Source: Emydura subglobosa (Eukaryota > Chordata > Testudines > Chelidae). From it: a stretch of DNA of 64,000 nucleotides. How positions within the stretch are numbered: position 1 is the first letter of the stretch; every line of letters begins with the position of its first letter. The notes below the pieces were generated by a model, which was not told the DNA's origin, made no database searches, and saw only the letters and a program-made list of their open reading frames with translations. Below, one piece after another: positions 55,601 to 64,000 of the stretch. The stretch is taken from contig ML679961.1 of assembly GCA_007922225.1 (NCBI GenBank), forward strand, positions 8,923,433 through 8,987,432, written 5' to 3'. A program made the translations under genes and the position numbers.

Positions 55601-55629
55601 TTACGTGGACGGCTCAGAGATACTGTTCC

Positions 55630-55804
55630 AGGCTATCTGCAGGCTCAGGCAGACACCACTGCATTGGTTACATTCAGTTACATTTTTAAGCTTTTCTTCA
55701 CAACTGTATTTATTTTTTTAGGCCTCATAGTTGTGAAGAAAAGCATAAAAATGTATTCTGAACGTAACCAAGGCACTGGTGTCTGCCTGAGTCTGCAGAC
55801 AACC
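55630..55804. repeat. Large imperfect hairpin (inverted repeat)
   Basis: The left arm (55,630-55,706) and right arm (55,729-55,804) are reverse complements over about 77 bases with few differences. Each contains 'caggcagacacca' or its complement, 'ttggttac.ttca' and 'gcttttcttcacaact'. The loop is about 22 bases ('tatttatttttttaggcctc'). Such a structure fits a foldback/MITE-type element. Confidence 0.9.
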
Positions 55805-56544
55805 TAGAACAATCGCTCTGAGATGTGTGAACTGTCCCAAGAAAATATTATATAAGATGATATTCTGATGCAATCAATTGACTCCAGGAGCTGGGGTTCT
55901 AGGCCTGGGTTTATAGTTCCTATGCCTTAATCCATCTTTGCCAAGGAGTCAGTTTAGGCTGACCCCCAAAGGGAGGCCTGTATTATACATCCTATTTGAA
56001 ACAACAATCCTACTTTCACCTTCAATACATGCTTTTCATGCCTTTCAATAGGCACACCTGTTTTCTCTACTAACTCAATTCCTTTGCAGCCACTTATACT
56101 CAGGGGAAAGAGGGAGTGTAATAAATAGCAGAAGCAAAGAATTTTCCCAGTAAAGAGCATTCCATGCTTTCTGTATGCAAATTCTGCAGAAGAATTCTAT
56201 ATCTGTAGTGCAGAACTACTTTCTGAACTGAATGCTAAATATGTTCAGTGCAAACACAGCTGTTATCAAGCACTGCTCTTTCCAAGTCTCCACTCAGTTT
56301 GAAGGCTATGATTATGCCAACAGTACTTCCATTACAAACTCATCTATCCAACACTTTAGAACTGTTTTATGGCCATAAAAACTCATTTCAGCTAGAAATT
56401 TGGTGCTCAATGCCTCACCCCAGGTGCTTGTGTCTCTATTCTAATGATGCAAAGCTGACCCAAAGCAGCCTTAACTGATGCTCATGGGAGATCATTTAAG
56501 CCAAACTCCCTGCTCTGCTTGTCTGTCTCTCCCCTTTGATTCTA
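55805..56544. other. Single-copy stretch, nothing recognised
   Basis: No element ends or domains seen; the first 200 bases may belong to the same element as the hairpin. Confidence 0.4.
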
Positions 56545-56720
56545 AATGCCCTGACGCAGCAAAGAATTTAAGCATTAGCTTAACTGTAAGCATATATTTA
56601 ATTCTATCCCTATTCAGCAAAACATTTAAGCATGTGGTTACGTTTGAGCACCAATGGTACTTAAGTCCCATTAAAATCAAAGAGATACAAGCACATGGTT
56701 AAGTGCTTTGCTGAAGAGGA
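56545..56720. mobile_element. Old dispersed repeat fragment
   Basis: The phrases 'agcattagcttaactgtaag', 'catttaagcatgtggttacg' and 'ggttaagtgctttgctgaa' mirror and repeat one another. They match the text at 38,330-38,425 ('catgcttaagtcc', 'taagcatgtgtttagatgct'). It is an ancient family that I cannot name with certainty. Confidence 0.5.
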
Positions 56721-56754
56721 ATGGTGTGACACATGTGCTATTAAAGCTAACTAA

Positions 56755-57047
56755 GGCTAAGTCCACACTAGCACTTTTGTCAGTAAAACTTTTGTAGGTC
56801 GGGGTGTGAAAAAATACACCCCTGTACAACATAAATTTCACCAACAGAAGCACCAGGGTGTACAGGGCTATGTCAGTGTGAGACACTCTCCTGCTGATAT
56901 AGCTACCACCATTCGTTGGGGGTGGTTTAATTATGCCAACGGGAGAGCTCTCCCATAGGCATAGCGTGGCTACACGGGAGACCTGACAGTGGCACAGCGG
57001 CAGCAGTACATTTGTGCCACTGTCAGGTGTATAGTGTAGACATAGCC
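56755..57047. mobile_element. PIF/Harbinger-like MITE
   Basis: It begins GGCTAAGTCCACACTAGCAC and ends 'agtgtagacatagcc', with TAA on both sides (56,752-56,754 and 57,048-57,050), the 3-bp target duplication of PIF/Harbinger. The interior has 'cgttgggggtggtttaatta' and mirrored 'gacagtggcacagcgg' and 'tgtgccactgtc' phrases. It is of a different subfamily from the MITE at 19,346. Confidence 0.85.
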
Positions 57048-57050
57048 TAA

Positions 57051-58240
57051 GAGTCCTGAATTAGGACCAAAGACAAAGCAGAATCTTAAAATATATTAAA
57101 AACGAATGTTATAAAATAGATACTGTCTAAAATTGAAAACAGGATGCCCCGTCTCACCTAAACAAGTGAAATTGAGTATCCAAAAGTAACATCTACTCAT
57201 CAAACTATGTACATACATAAACTGTTCCAACCACAGTATCTAGTAAAACTGGTTGGGATGTTTTGATGAAAACTTTAATCTAAATATCAAATTTTGTGGG
57301 GCAAAAGGAATGGGGGAGATTTTGACAAAATATCTGTAATTGTTTTAATTTGGTTTTTGTTTTTTCCGTTTTTAACCAGCTATAGAGCTGGTGACACTTT
57401 TCAAGTTTGGAGGAGAGTTTATTGAATGAAAATGATCGTTGAAATTTAAATGTTATCCAAAAGGAGGGGAAAATATTGAATGAAAAGTCCCCCGCGCACC
57501 CCTCCATTCAGAGCCAACTCTCAGACCTAGATGTGCATCTTGTTATTGATAAAACATCTCAAATAACACAGCGGCTGCCACTTTTAAAGGTCATAGGAGC
57601 ACCAGGCCAGGTGCTCAGCTGGAATCAAGTTAACCCAGCTCCTAGGATTTGAGCCATTGATTACGGACAAGGTTTCCAGAACATATGTATGTTGACAACT
57701 TGGATTGGAACATTTGTTCGCTTCACAGCTCACCCTATGTGCCCATGGAAGGCATGGGTCAGGGGAGTAAACTAGCTGGTCTCTCTCATCGACAAAAGTT
57801 AGTCCAATAAAAGATATTACCTACCCACCTTGTCCCTTTACCTTCTTGCATGGATTCTCACATCATAGGTCACAGTATGGGAAGGGGAAATGACTTTACC
57901 CCTTCTAACACGTCAGCCAGCACAGCTGACCTGGTATGGAGGAATAGATAATCTGCACCAGGAAAAGATCTGGCACAGATTACTTCCCACCCTGGAGTAA
58001 GGGGACAAGGGGCCCATTTGCACTCTTGGGGCAGTGCATTGCCACGTTCTCAGTTAGTGGCAAATCCACAATGAAGCCACCAGTGAGAGTTATTCATAAG
58101 TTTAAAACAATCTTTGACAGGAGAAACTTTAAAAAAAACAAAACTCACAAAACATAATAGTTGGAAAGGTCCCTACCTTATATTTAAGGCTTCATTTTTA
58201 AAAGAGTGAGAAAAACATTCCCCAAATAGTTTTCCTGTGC
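57051..58240. other. Single-copy stretch with one known-looking repeat phrase
   Basis: At 57,798-57,835 'gttagtccaataaaagatat' and 'tacctacccaccttgtcc' match a phrase common in turtle and crocodilian DNA whose family I cannot name with certainty. Otherwise nothing is recognised. Confidence 0.4.
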
Positions 58241-58470
58241 CTTTGTTGTTAGAGTGTGAACTTGAAGCCATGCAATGCTCTTGTGTAGTATATCCTCCTC
58301 CGCCACTGTCTCCTCTCCTCCTCATTAGCTCACTGTTCAGCATTAGCAGAGGAGAATGGGGAGTTACTGGTGCACTGTAATTACCAACTGATAGTTTGCC
58401 ACTGGGAAAACCTGAGGAAGAGTTTCTAATTAATACAGGCCACTCACTTTCCCCTCCTCATTCAGCAGTT
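58241..58470. promoter_or_regulatory. Candidate conserved non-coding block
   Basis: Non-repetitive, information-rich text with homeodomain-type cores (ctgTAATTAcc at about 58,378, ctAATTAAtac at about 58,427), a pyrimidine-rich tract (about 58,290-58,325) and 'cattagctcactgttcagca'. It has the texture of an enhancer, but conservation cannot be judged from one sequence. Confidence 0.25.
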
Positions 58471-59597
58471 GGATCCTTCGTTGATACACAAGGTGGAGCT
58501 ACTAGAAGGAAGTACAATCACACTCAAGAGAGACATTAACATTTCTATGACTAGCAGTAATTTAAATGGGTTTGATGGTGTCTACACCTACCTAGAAATG
58601 TAATTTAGCCTTTCAGTTGAGACAGAGAGAGGTAAGAAATGAGGGCCCATGAGTGCCCAGTAGGGCTAGATTATGAACCCTTTACTCATACTGCAGAGCA
58701 GTTACTCACACAAGTAATCCCATTCAGGAGTTCCTGATCTAGCCCCGTGTAGTTTAATTAAGAATCTACACAAGGTTCAAGAATAGCATTTTCCCTCCTT
58801 TTAACTGCTTTAAGAACTTCTTAATTTACTGTAATTGAATAAATTAAGGAAAATATAATATTGATAACTGGGTGGAGATTTTTCAAGGCAGTTTTCTTTA
58901 AGGCATTGTGTAAGGTATCGAGTTGGCTTTGTGTGTGTAATGCTACCTTCAACTGGCTGACCCACATAACAGATAGGGGGTTATTTATTACTGCTGGCTA
59001 CAGGAGTTCTCCTTTTGCTCATTCAGAGAGGTTTGTTAATTTTGGAGATGAAGGCCCAACTTCCTAACTCTACCCTGTAGTTGTCTTCCAGCGGGGACCC
59101 AATGCTCTGCAATCCTCAAAACCACCAGCAGCATTTTCAGAAAAGAGCAGCAGTATCCTCAGGGGGCATCTCCCACAGTCTCCAATCAAGAAACAGCCAA
59201 GCCAAAGCTCCTCAACAGAGCTCCAGGAGCACACACAATCATATTTTGAACATCTGCACAATCTACAATGAACAGTGTCTCCATCTGGCAACGCAGGATT
59301 TTGTGGGCAAAGTTGGGAAGAGTAGCATCATCTTTGCTTGCCGAGACTGACCCCCACCTACAACAAAGGCCTGCTCTTTCTTGCAGTCAACTGTTGTCTA
59401 TTGCTATAGCACTTTGTCTTGGACTGAGAGGGAACCCAAGTCTTCTAAACTCGAATTCCTGTGTGTTAATCATGAATCCGTCTGTCTTCCCCTATGGTCT
59501 CCAACACAGAAATGTTGCTGACCTAAGAAATAGTTGCTTCATGATTCATGTACCTCATTAGGTCCCAGATTGGGATATCTGAAATAGTGGGTGTGGT
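58471..59597. other. Single-copy stretch, nothing recognised
   Basis: No repeat ends or domains; short random reading frames. Confidence 0.4.
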
Positions 59598-60161
59598 TAG
59601 GGTTATCATATTTCAGGTTCCCCAAAAGAGGATACTGCCGGAGGGGTGGAGATGGAGGTGGGGGTAGAGTTGAAGTGTGTACTGAGGGGTATTTGGCGAG
59701 TGCTGGAGGGGTGTGTGTACTGGGAAGGGTACCTGGGAGATGCCAGAGGGGTGTATGTGTACTAGGAGGGATACTTAAGAGGGTATCTGGGGCCTCATTC
59801 TTAGGGGGGGCGGGAGGGGAGAGGCAGCGTTGTCCTTGTCATGGTGGCAGGGTGGTTGGCGCAGACCCGGGACGCAGCAACACCCATCAGTCAGTGCCTC
59901 CTTGTGAGGCTCTCCACCTCCCCAGGCCTGGGAGCCAGGGCCTGGATTGGTGGGATCTGGCAACTACAAGGGACCAATCAGATGTGGATGCAGGAGAGGC
60001 ACAAATTAGGAAGCAGACCAATCAGGGTTCTTTCTGACCTGCAACATCTGCTCTGCAAAAAACCCAGACATTGTCTCTTATTTGAAAAATCTGCCTGGAC
60101 ACAGGGCAGAGAATCAAAAAAGAGATAATGTCCAGGAAAACTTGGACATATGGTAACCCTG
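59598..60161. mobile_element. hAT-like non-autonomous element
   Basis: Left end TAGGGTTATCATAT, right end the reverse complement of CAGGGTTACCATAT. Flanking 8-mers ggtgtggt (59,590-59,597) and ggtgtgga (60,162-60,169) differ at one base. Subterminal text near the right end ('gtccaggaaaacttggaca') is typical of this family. About three diverged units with a roughly 40-base period ('gagggg(t)gt...gtgtact') lie at 59,676-59,790. Confidence 0.8.
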
Positions 60162-60536
60162 GGTGTGGAGAATGATGCAGGCATCCATCTAATGAAAAGA
60201 AGCCTAGGAGGCATTTTCCACTGGAAAATATAATTAAAATTAAATCTATATGGAAAATTCTTTCCTTTTCTACCTTTAATTTTGCATTTGCCTGTATTTG
60301 GGTTTGACTGGTTGGTTTGTTTCTGTTGTTGTTAACTTTGAAACTAAAATTCCAGATGCAGCTTCTGTCCAATTCCAGATTTTGTACATTTGTGGGCATC
60401 AGCAGAATTGTTATTTATTTGCTCTCCCTCTCAGACAGTGTAGAATTGGGCCCAGCATTGGCCCCACCTTCCTTGTGCCCCTAGAGCTGCTTACATCAAA
60501 ATCCAGACGTGAAACCGGGCCTGCTTGTATATAAAG
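60162..60536. other. Single-copy spacer, nothing recognised
   Basis: AT-rich DNA between a hAT element and a DIRS terminal repeat. Confidence 0.4.
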
Positions 60537-60834
60537 AATGTTTACTGACCTTCATAACTGTTCTTCAAGATGTGTTGCTCGTGTCCATTCCATATTAGGT
60601 GTGTGTGCGCGCCACATGCACTGGTGCCAGAGATTTTTACCTTAGTGGTATCCATAGGGCCAGCTCTAGTGCCCTCGGGGTCATGCACATATGCACCAGT
60701 ATACAGGGCACCGCCAGTCCCCATCCCTCTCAGTTCCTTTTTGTCAGAACTCCAACAGAGAGGAAGGAGGATGGGTTGTAGAATGGACATGAGCAATACA
60801 TCTCGAAGAACAACAGTAACGAAGGTCAATAACC
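60537..60834 (-). repeat. DIRS-type terminal repeat (copy D)
   Basis: The left edge 'tgtttactgaccttcataac' and 'tgttcttcaagatgtgttgc' mirrors the right edge 'agcaatacatctcgaagaac' and 'aacagtaacgaaggtcaata'. The phrase 'ctcatgtccgttccatatta' just inside repeats the start of the terminal repeat. Confidence 0.85.
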
Positions 60835-60879
60835 GTTCTTTCTTCTTCAAGTGCTTGCTCATGTCCGTTCCATATTAGG

Positions 60880-61909
60880 TGACTCACCAGCAGTTCATGG
60901 ATGTGCAGCTTGCAGTACCACTCTGCCAAAGCCCACATCATCTCGGGCCTGTTGAGTGATGGCATAATGATAGGGACCAAAAATATGGATGAAGACCAAA
61001 TCGTGGCTCTACAGATGTCCTGTATCGGGACCTGAGCCAGGAAGGTTGCCAATGATGCTTGGGCTCTTGTAGAGTGGGCCATTAGCAAAGCCAGAGGAGT
61101 GACCCCACCTGGTCATAGCAGGCTCGGATGCAGGCAGTGATCCAGGATAATATCCTCTGGGATGATACCAGCAGACCCTTCATCCGTTCAGCAACTGCAA
61201 TGAACAGCTGTGTGGATCTGCAGAAAGGCTTAGTTCTGTCAATGTAGAAAGCCAGAGCTCACCTGATCTTGACTGTATGGAGACACCTTTCTTCGTTGGA
61301 ACTGTGGGGCTTCGGAAAGAAGACAGGCAGGAAAATAGCCTGGTTGATGTGGAATTGAGATATCACCTTTGGCAAGAATGCTGGTTGAGGGTGCAGCTGG
61401 ACCTTGTCCTTGTAGAACCTGTGTAAGGGAGTTCTCGGAAGTCAGGGCCTTGATCTCCGAGACTCACCTTGCTGAAGTAATTGCCACAAAGAAAGCAACC
61501 TTCCAAGATAGATGTAGAAGAGAGCAAGACACCAGGGCTCAAAAGAGGGCCCAGTGAGCCTTGATAGGACCAGATCCACTGAGGAATCGGGTCTCGTACC
61601 AGTGGAAAACGCCTCTCCAGGCCTTTGAGGTATCTGGCTTTCATCTCATGCAAGAAGACTGATCTGCCCTGGATCGAAGGGTGAAAAGCCGATATGGCCA
61701 CCAGGTGTACCTTAATTGACAATAAAGCTAGACCTTGTTGGTTCAGGTGCAGCAGATAATCCAAAATGGCATTTAGTCGGGGAGATGTTCCAATCAGATG
61801 CCCAGCAGGTGAAGTGCTTCCACTTGGCTAGGTATGATGCTCTGGTGGAGGTTTTCCTGCTTCCCAAAAGGACTTGCTGGATCTGAGTGGAGCAGGCCTG
61901 TTCCTCCAT
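60880..61909 (-). pseudogene. Tyrosine recombinase remnant of DIRS copy D
   Basis: The N-terminal SAM-like part reads VLLGSRKTSTRASYLAKWK (61,909-61,770). Next come LLSIKVHLVAISAFHPSIQ, ARYLKGLERRFP and RDPIPQW (61,764-61,560). The middle is damaged. Near 61,030-60,950 IQDICRATIWSS is followed, after a frame shift, by YHYAI, the probable catalytic-tyrosine segment. Length and order fit a DIRS recombinase. Confidence 0.8.
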
Positions 61910-62079
61910 GCTTAGTCATGGAGCACACACACAGTCAGGTGTAGGAAGGCTAGATCTGGGTGTAGCAGTCAACCATGATCTTTAGAGATCAGGTCTGGCC
62001 AGGACAGGAGGGCCCAAGGGGGCCCCACAGATAGCTCTAGCAGCATCCTGAACCAGTGCTGGCGCGGCCATGCTGGGGT

Positions 62080-62640
62080 GATCAGTATGACTTGTGCTTT
62101 GCCCTCTTGACCTTTATGAGGACTTTGTGCATGAGGGGAATTGGTGGGAAGCCATACATCAGGTCACCCGACCATGGTAGGAGAAAGGCATCGGAAAGTG
62201 ATTCGCAGTCAAGCCCTTGTAAGGAACAGATGCGATGATGCTTCCTGTTCTGTCTAGTAGCAAAGAGGTCCACTTGGGGAGTACCTCACCTTTGGAAAAT
62301 GGACTTGACAACCTCTGGGTGTAAGGACCACTTGTGGTGAGAAGAAAAGACCTGCTGAGGTGATCTGCCAATGTACTCCTGACCCCTGGGAGGTGCACAG
62401 CCTCTAGGTGGATGGCGTGACCCATGCAGAAGTCCCATAGACTGAGGACCTCTTGCCAAAGGGCTGGGACCAGACTCCCCCTGGTTTGCTGATGTAAAAC
62501 ACTGCGGACATGTTGTCTATCAATATTAGCACTACTTTGCTGAACAGCTGGAGAAGAACACCTCGCAGGCCCATCTGATCACTAACACTTATGTGCAACA
62601 CCAGCTCCTCCTTGAACCAAAGGCCCTGGGGTCCCCCCAT
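62080..62640 (-). pseudogene. RNase H and downstream region of DIRS copy D
   Basis: The minus strand 62,640-62,404 contains LILIDNMSAVFYISKPGG, with the DN of RNase H. The strand at 62,425-62,159 contains AVHLPGVRSTLADHLSRSF, the domain's end. Then 62,273-62,082 reads MDLFATRQNRKHHRICSLQ, AFLLPWSGDLMYGFPPIP and HKVLIKVKR, a stretch that in DIRS polyproteins lies between RNase H and the recombinase. The frame changes between the second and third pieces. Confidence 0.8.
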
Positions 62641-62889
62641 CCTAGGTCCGAAGCACCTGACACCAGGAAAGCATTGGCCACGGGGCTGTGAAGGGGACCT
62701 CCTTTAACACATGATGTGATTTTGTCCACCATGATAGGGAGGTGAGTATTGGTGGAGGGATCATGAGGACCATGTCCAGATAGTGTCTGATCACTGAGTA
62801 CACCATTGCCAGCAACATATGCAGGGGCCTGAGGTGTAACCACGTAGGTGCAAGCTGCTATATGTCCCAACAGCCTAAGTCATACCCTC

Positions 62890-63490
62890 ATTGTGGTGAG
62901 AAGATAAGCTGATAAGTGGGCTATAAGTTCTGATATGGTAAGGAATCTGGCCTCTGTATGAGCGCTCTGGCTTGGATGGAGTCGAGGACCGCTCCAATGA
63001 ACTCTATCTTCTGAACTGGTACCAGCGTTGACTTTTGTTTGTTTATTAACAGGCCCAGCGCTTGACAGGTGGCTTGGATGACCCCAATGTTGTGCTGGAG
63101 TTGCACCTTCGAGCAGCCCTTGATGAGCCAGTCGTTCAGGTAGAGGAAGACCTGTATATCCCACCATTTGAGGTAGGCTGCAACTAGAAAGGGAATGATG
63201 GACACCAAAGAGACCATATGGAACCTCAACTTCTTGAAATACTTGTTGAGGCCATGCAGGTCCAGAATGGGACACAAGCCCCCCCTTGATTCTTGGGATC
63301 AGAAAGTAGCTGGAGTAAAACCCTCTCCCTCTCCATTCTCAGGGAACTTCCTCTACGAGGAAAGCTTGCACCTCTTGGGTAAGAAGTTGCTCGTGAAAAG
63401 GGTCCTTGAAGACGGATGGAGTTGGCGTGTGGGGAGGTGGGAGTGAAACAAACTGAAGGGTGTACCTGGCTACTACTGTATTTAGCACCC
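62890..63490 (-). pseudogene. Reverse transcriptase remnant of DIRS copy D
   Basis: The minus strand gives ILDLHGLNKYFKKLRFHMV and VSIIPFLVAAYLK, then VFLYLNDWLIKG, where the catalytic YLDD is YLND (GAC to AAC at 63,134-63,136), then PVQKIEFIGAVLDSIQARA (63,277-62,921). The upstream part (63,492-63,226) is in shifted frames. About 150 residues of the palm seem to be missing between the VSIIP block and YLND. Confidence 0.85.
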
Positions 63491-63769
63491 ATTGGCCTGA
63501 TGTTACAGCAGCCCAGGCCAGGAGTAAGGGGACAAGGTGGTGCAAAAATAAAAGGGAAACTGCATCCTGGGTAAGGGCTGATAGGTTGCCCCCAGGCACA
63601 CCTTCAAAAGGCCTGTCTGCCTCCAGAGGGGTAACGTCTCGAGTCCGAATGGGGGCAGTAGCCGGGGATTGGCCCTGGCACCTTTTATAACCCCTATTTT
63701 TCTTTATGTAGGGTTTGCCTCTGGATTGGCCCCCAAATCTTTGTGGTTGTTGGGGCTTGTAGTGCCTCC

Positions 63770-64000
63770 TGAAGGATTACGGGGTGTACAGACCCAAAGA
63801 GCGTAGAGTGGCTCTGGAATCCTTTAACCTTTGCAACCTTAAGTCCATTTGGTCTGCGAATAGGGCTGTACCATCAAACAGGAGGTCCTGGATGGATTGT
63901 TGGAGACATTCCGGATAACTGGAGCCATGAGCCTCGTTTCATTGATACCTCTGACACCATTGTCCTGGTCGCCGAATCAGCTGCATCTGAAGCTGCTTGG
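63770..64000 (-). pseudogene. Gag-like C-terminal remnant of DIRS copy D
   Basis: The minus strand reads QAASDAADSATRTMVSEVSM, RGSWLQLSG and, after breaks, text for LLFDGTALFADQMDLRL and LKDSRATLRSLGLYTP. I recognise these as the C-terminal part of the gag-like ORF of reptile DIRS elements. The window ends within it. Confidence 0.65.

Larger units (their letters stand above)
53545..55629 (-). mobile_element. DIRS-type retrotransposon, copy C, nested in copy B
   Basis: From left to right are the terminal repeat, a recombinase C-terminal part (about 54,000-54,400), a Harbinger MITE (54,436-54,730), RNase H (54,795-55,310) and the RT C-terminal part (to about 55,600). Most of the recombinase N-terminal half is missing, so there is an internal deletion as well as the MITE. 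The copy ends at the hairpin repeat at 55,630, in the middle of RT. Confidence 0.8.
60537..64000 (-). mobile_element. DIRS-type retrotransposon, copy D, running off the window
   Basis: This is the most complete copy. On the minus strand, from the right edge, it shows gag-like text (64,000-63,770), reverse transcriptase (63,490-62,890), RNase H and the region after it (62,640-62,080), tyrosine recombinase (61,909-60,880) and the terminal repeat. Every gene has stops or frame shifts. The 5' end is beyond position 64,000, so whether this copy is full length is open. Confidence 0.85.

Overview
This is a vertebrate nuclear window with no protein-coding gene that I can recognise. The repeat content points to a sauropsid, most likely a turtle, with a crocodilian as the main alternative. 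The evidence is CR1 LINEs ending in the usual 'tcatagaatcatag' 3' tail, MIR-type SINEs, 5S rRNA-derived SINEs, PIF/Harbinger-like MITEs with GGGTATGTCTACACT-type ends, hAT elements with CAGTGGTTCTCAACC ends, and several DIRS-type tyrosine-recombinase retrotransposons. The calls come from reading terminal motifs and decayed protein motifs. No alignment or database search was run, and family names carry that caveat.

Layout. 1-0.8 kb: two hAT ends and a CR1 tail. 0.8-13.1 kb: mostly single-copy, AT-rich DNA with a MIR, one CR1 tail, a pure T/C tract and a few stretches that look like conserved regulatory DNA (about 9.0-9.17 and 12.36-12.64 kb). 13.1-18.1 kb: two DIRS-type ends on the minus strand. 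The better one (14.2-18.1 kb) keeps recognisable reverse transcriptase, RNase H and tyrosine recombinase remnants and is split by a hAT element with an 8-bp target duplication. 19.3-24.2 kb: a run of Harbinger-like MITEs, a MIR split by one of them, an 82-bp near-perfect duplication and a possible solo LTR. 24.9-28.5 kb: SINE pieces and two long antisense CR1s, one carrying a nested CR1. 28.8-31.0 kb: a Harbinger end next to a minus-strand endogenous retrovirus remnant (a 1,039-bp LTR, polypurine tract and env remnants). 31-39.9 kb: microsatellites and single-copy DNA with further candidate conserved non-coding blocks. 39.9-42.9 kb: CR1 pieces on both strands and a short tandem array. 44.7-47.3 kb: a fossil hAT element with BED-finger/transposase remnants. 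47.8-50.4 kb: two 5S-derived SINEs. 50.6-55.8 kb and 60.5-64 kb: a MITE, three more DIRS copies (one inside another), a large hairpin repeat, another Harbinger MITE and a hAT element.

No intact coding gene, tRNA, rRNA gene or CRISPR array was found. The genes present are all broken transposon or retrovirus genes, so there is no working pathway to describe. The value of the window lies in the nested transposon history, the cluster of five like-oriented DIRS 3' ends, the 82-bp local duplication, the ERV remnant and the candidate regulatory blocks.
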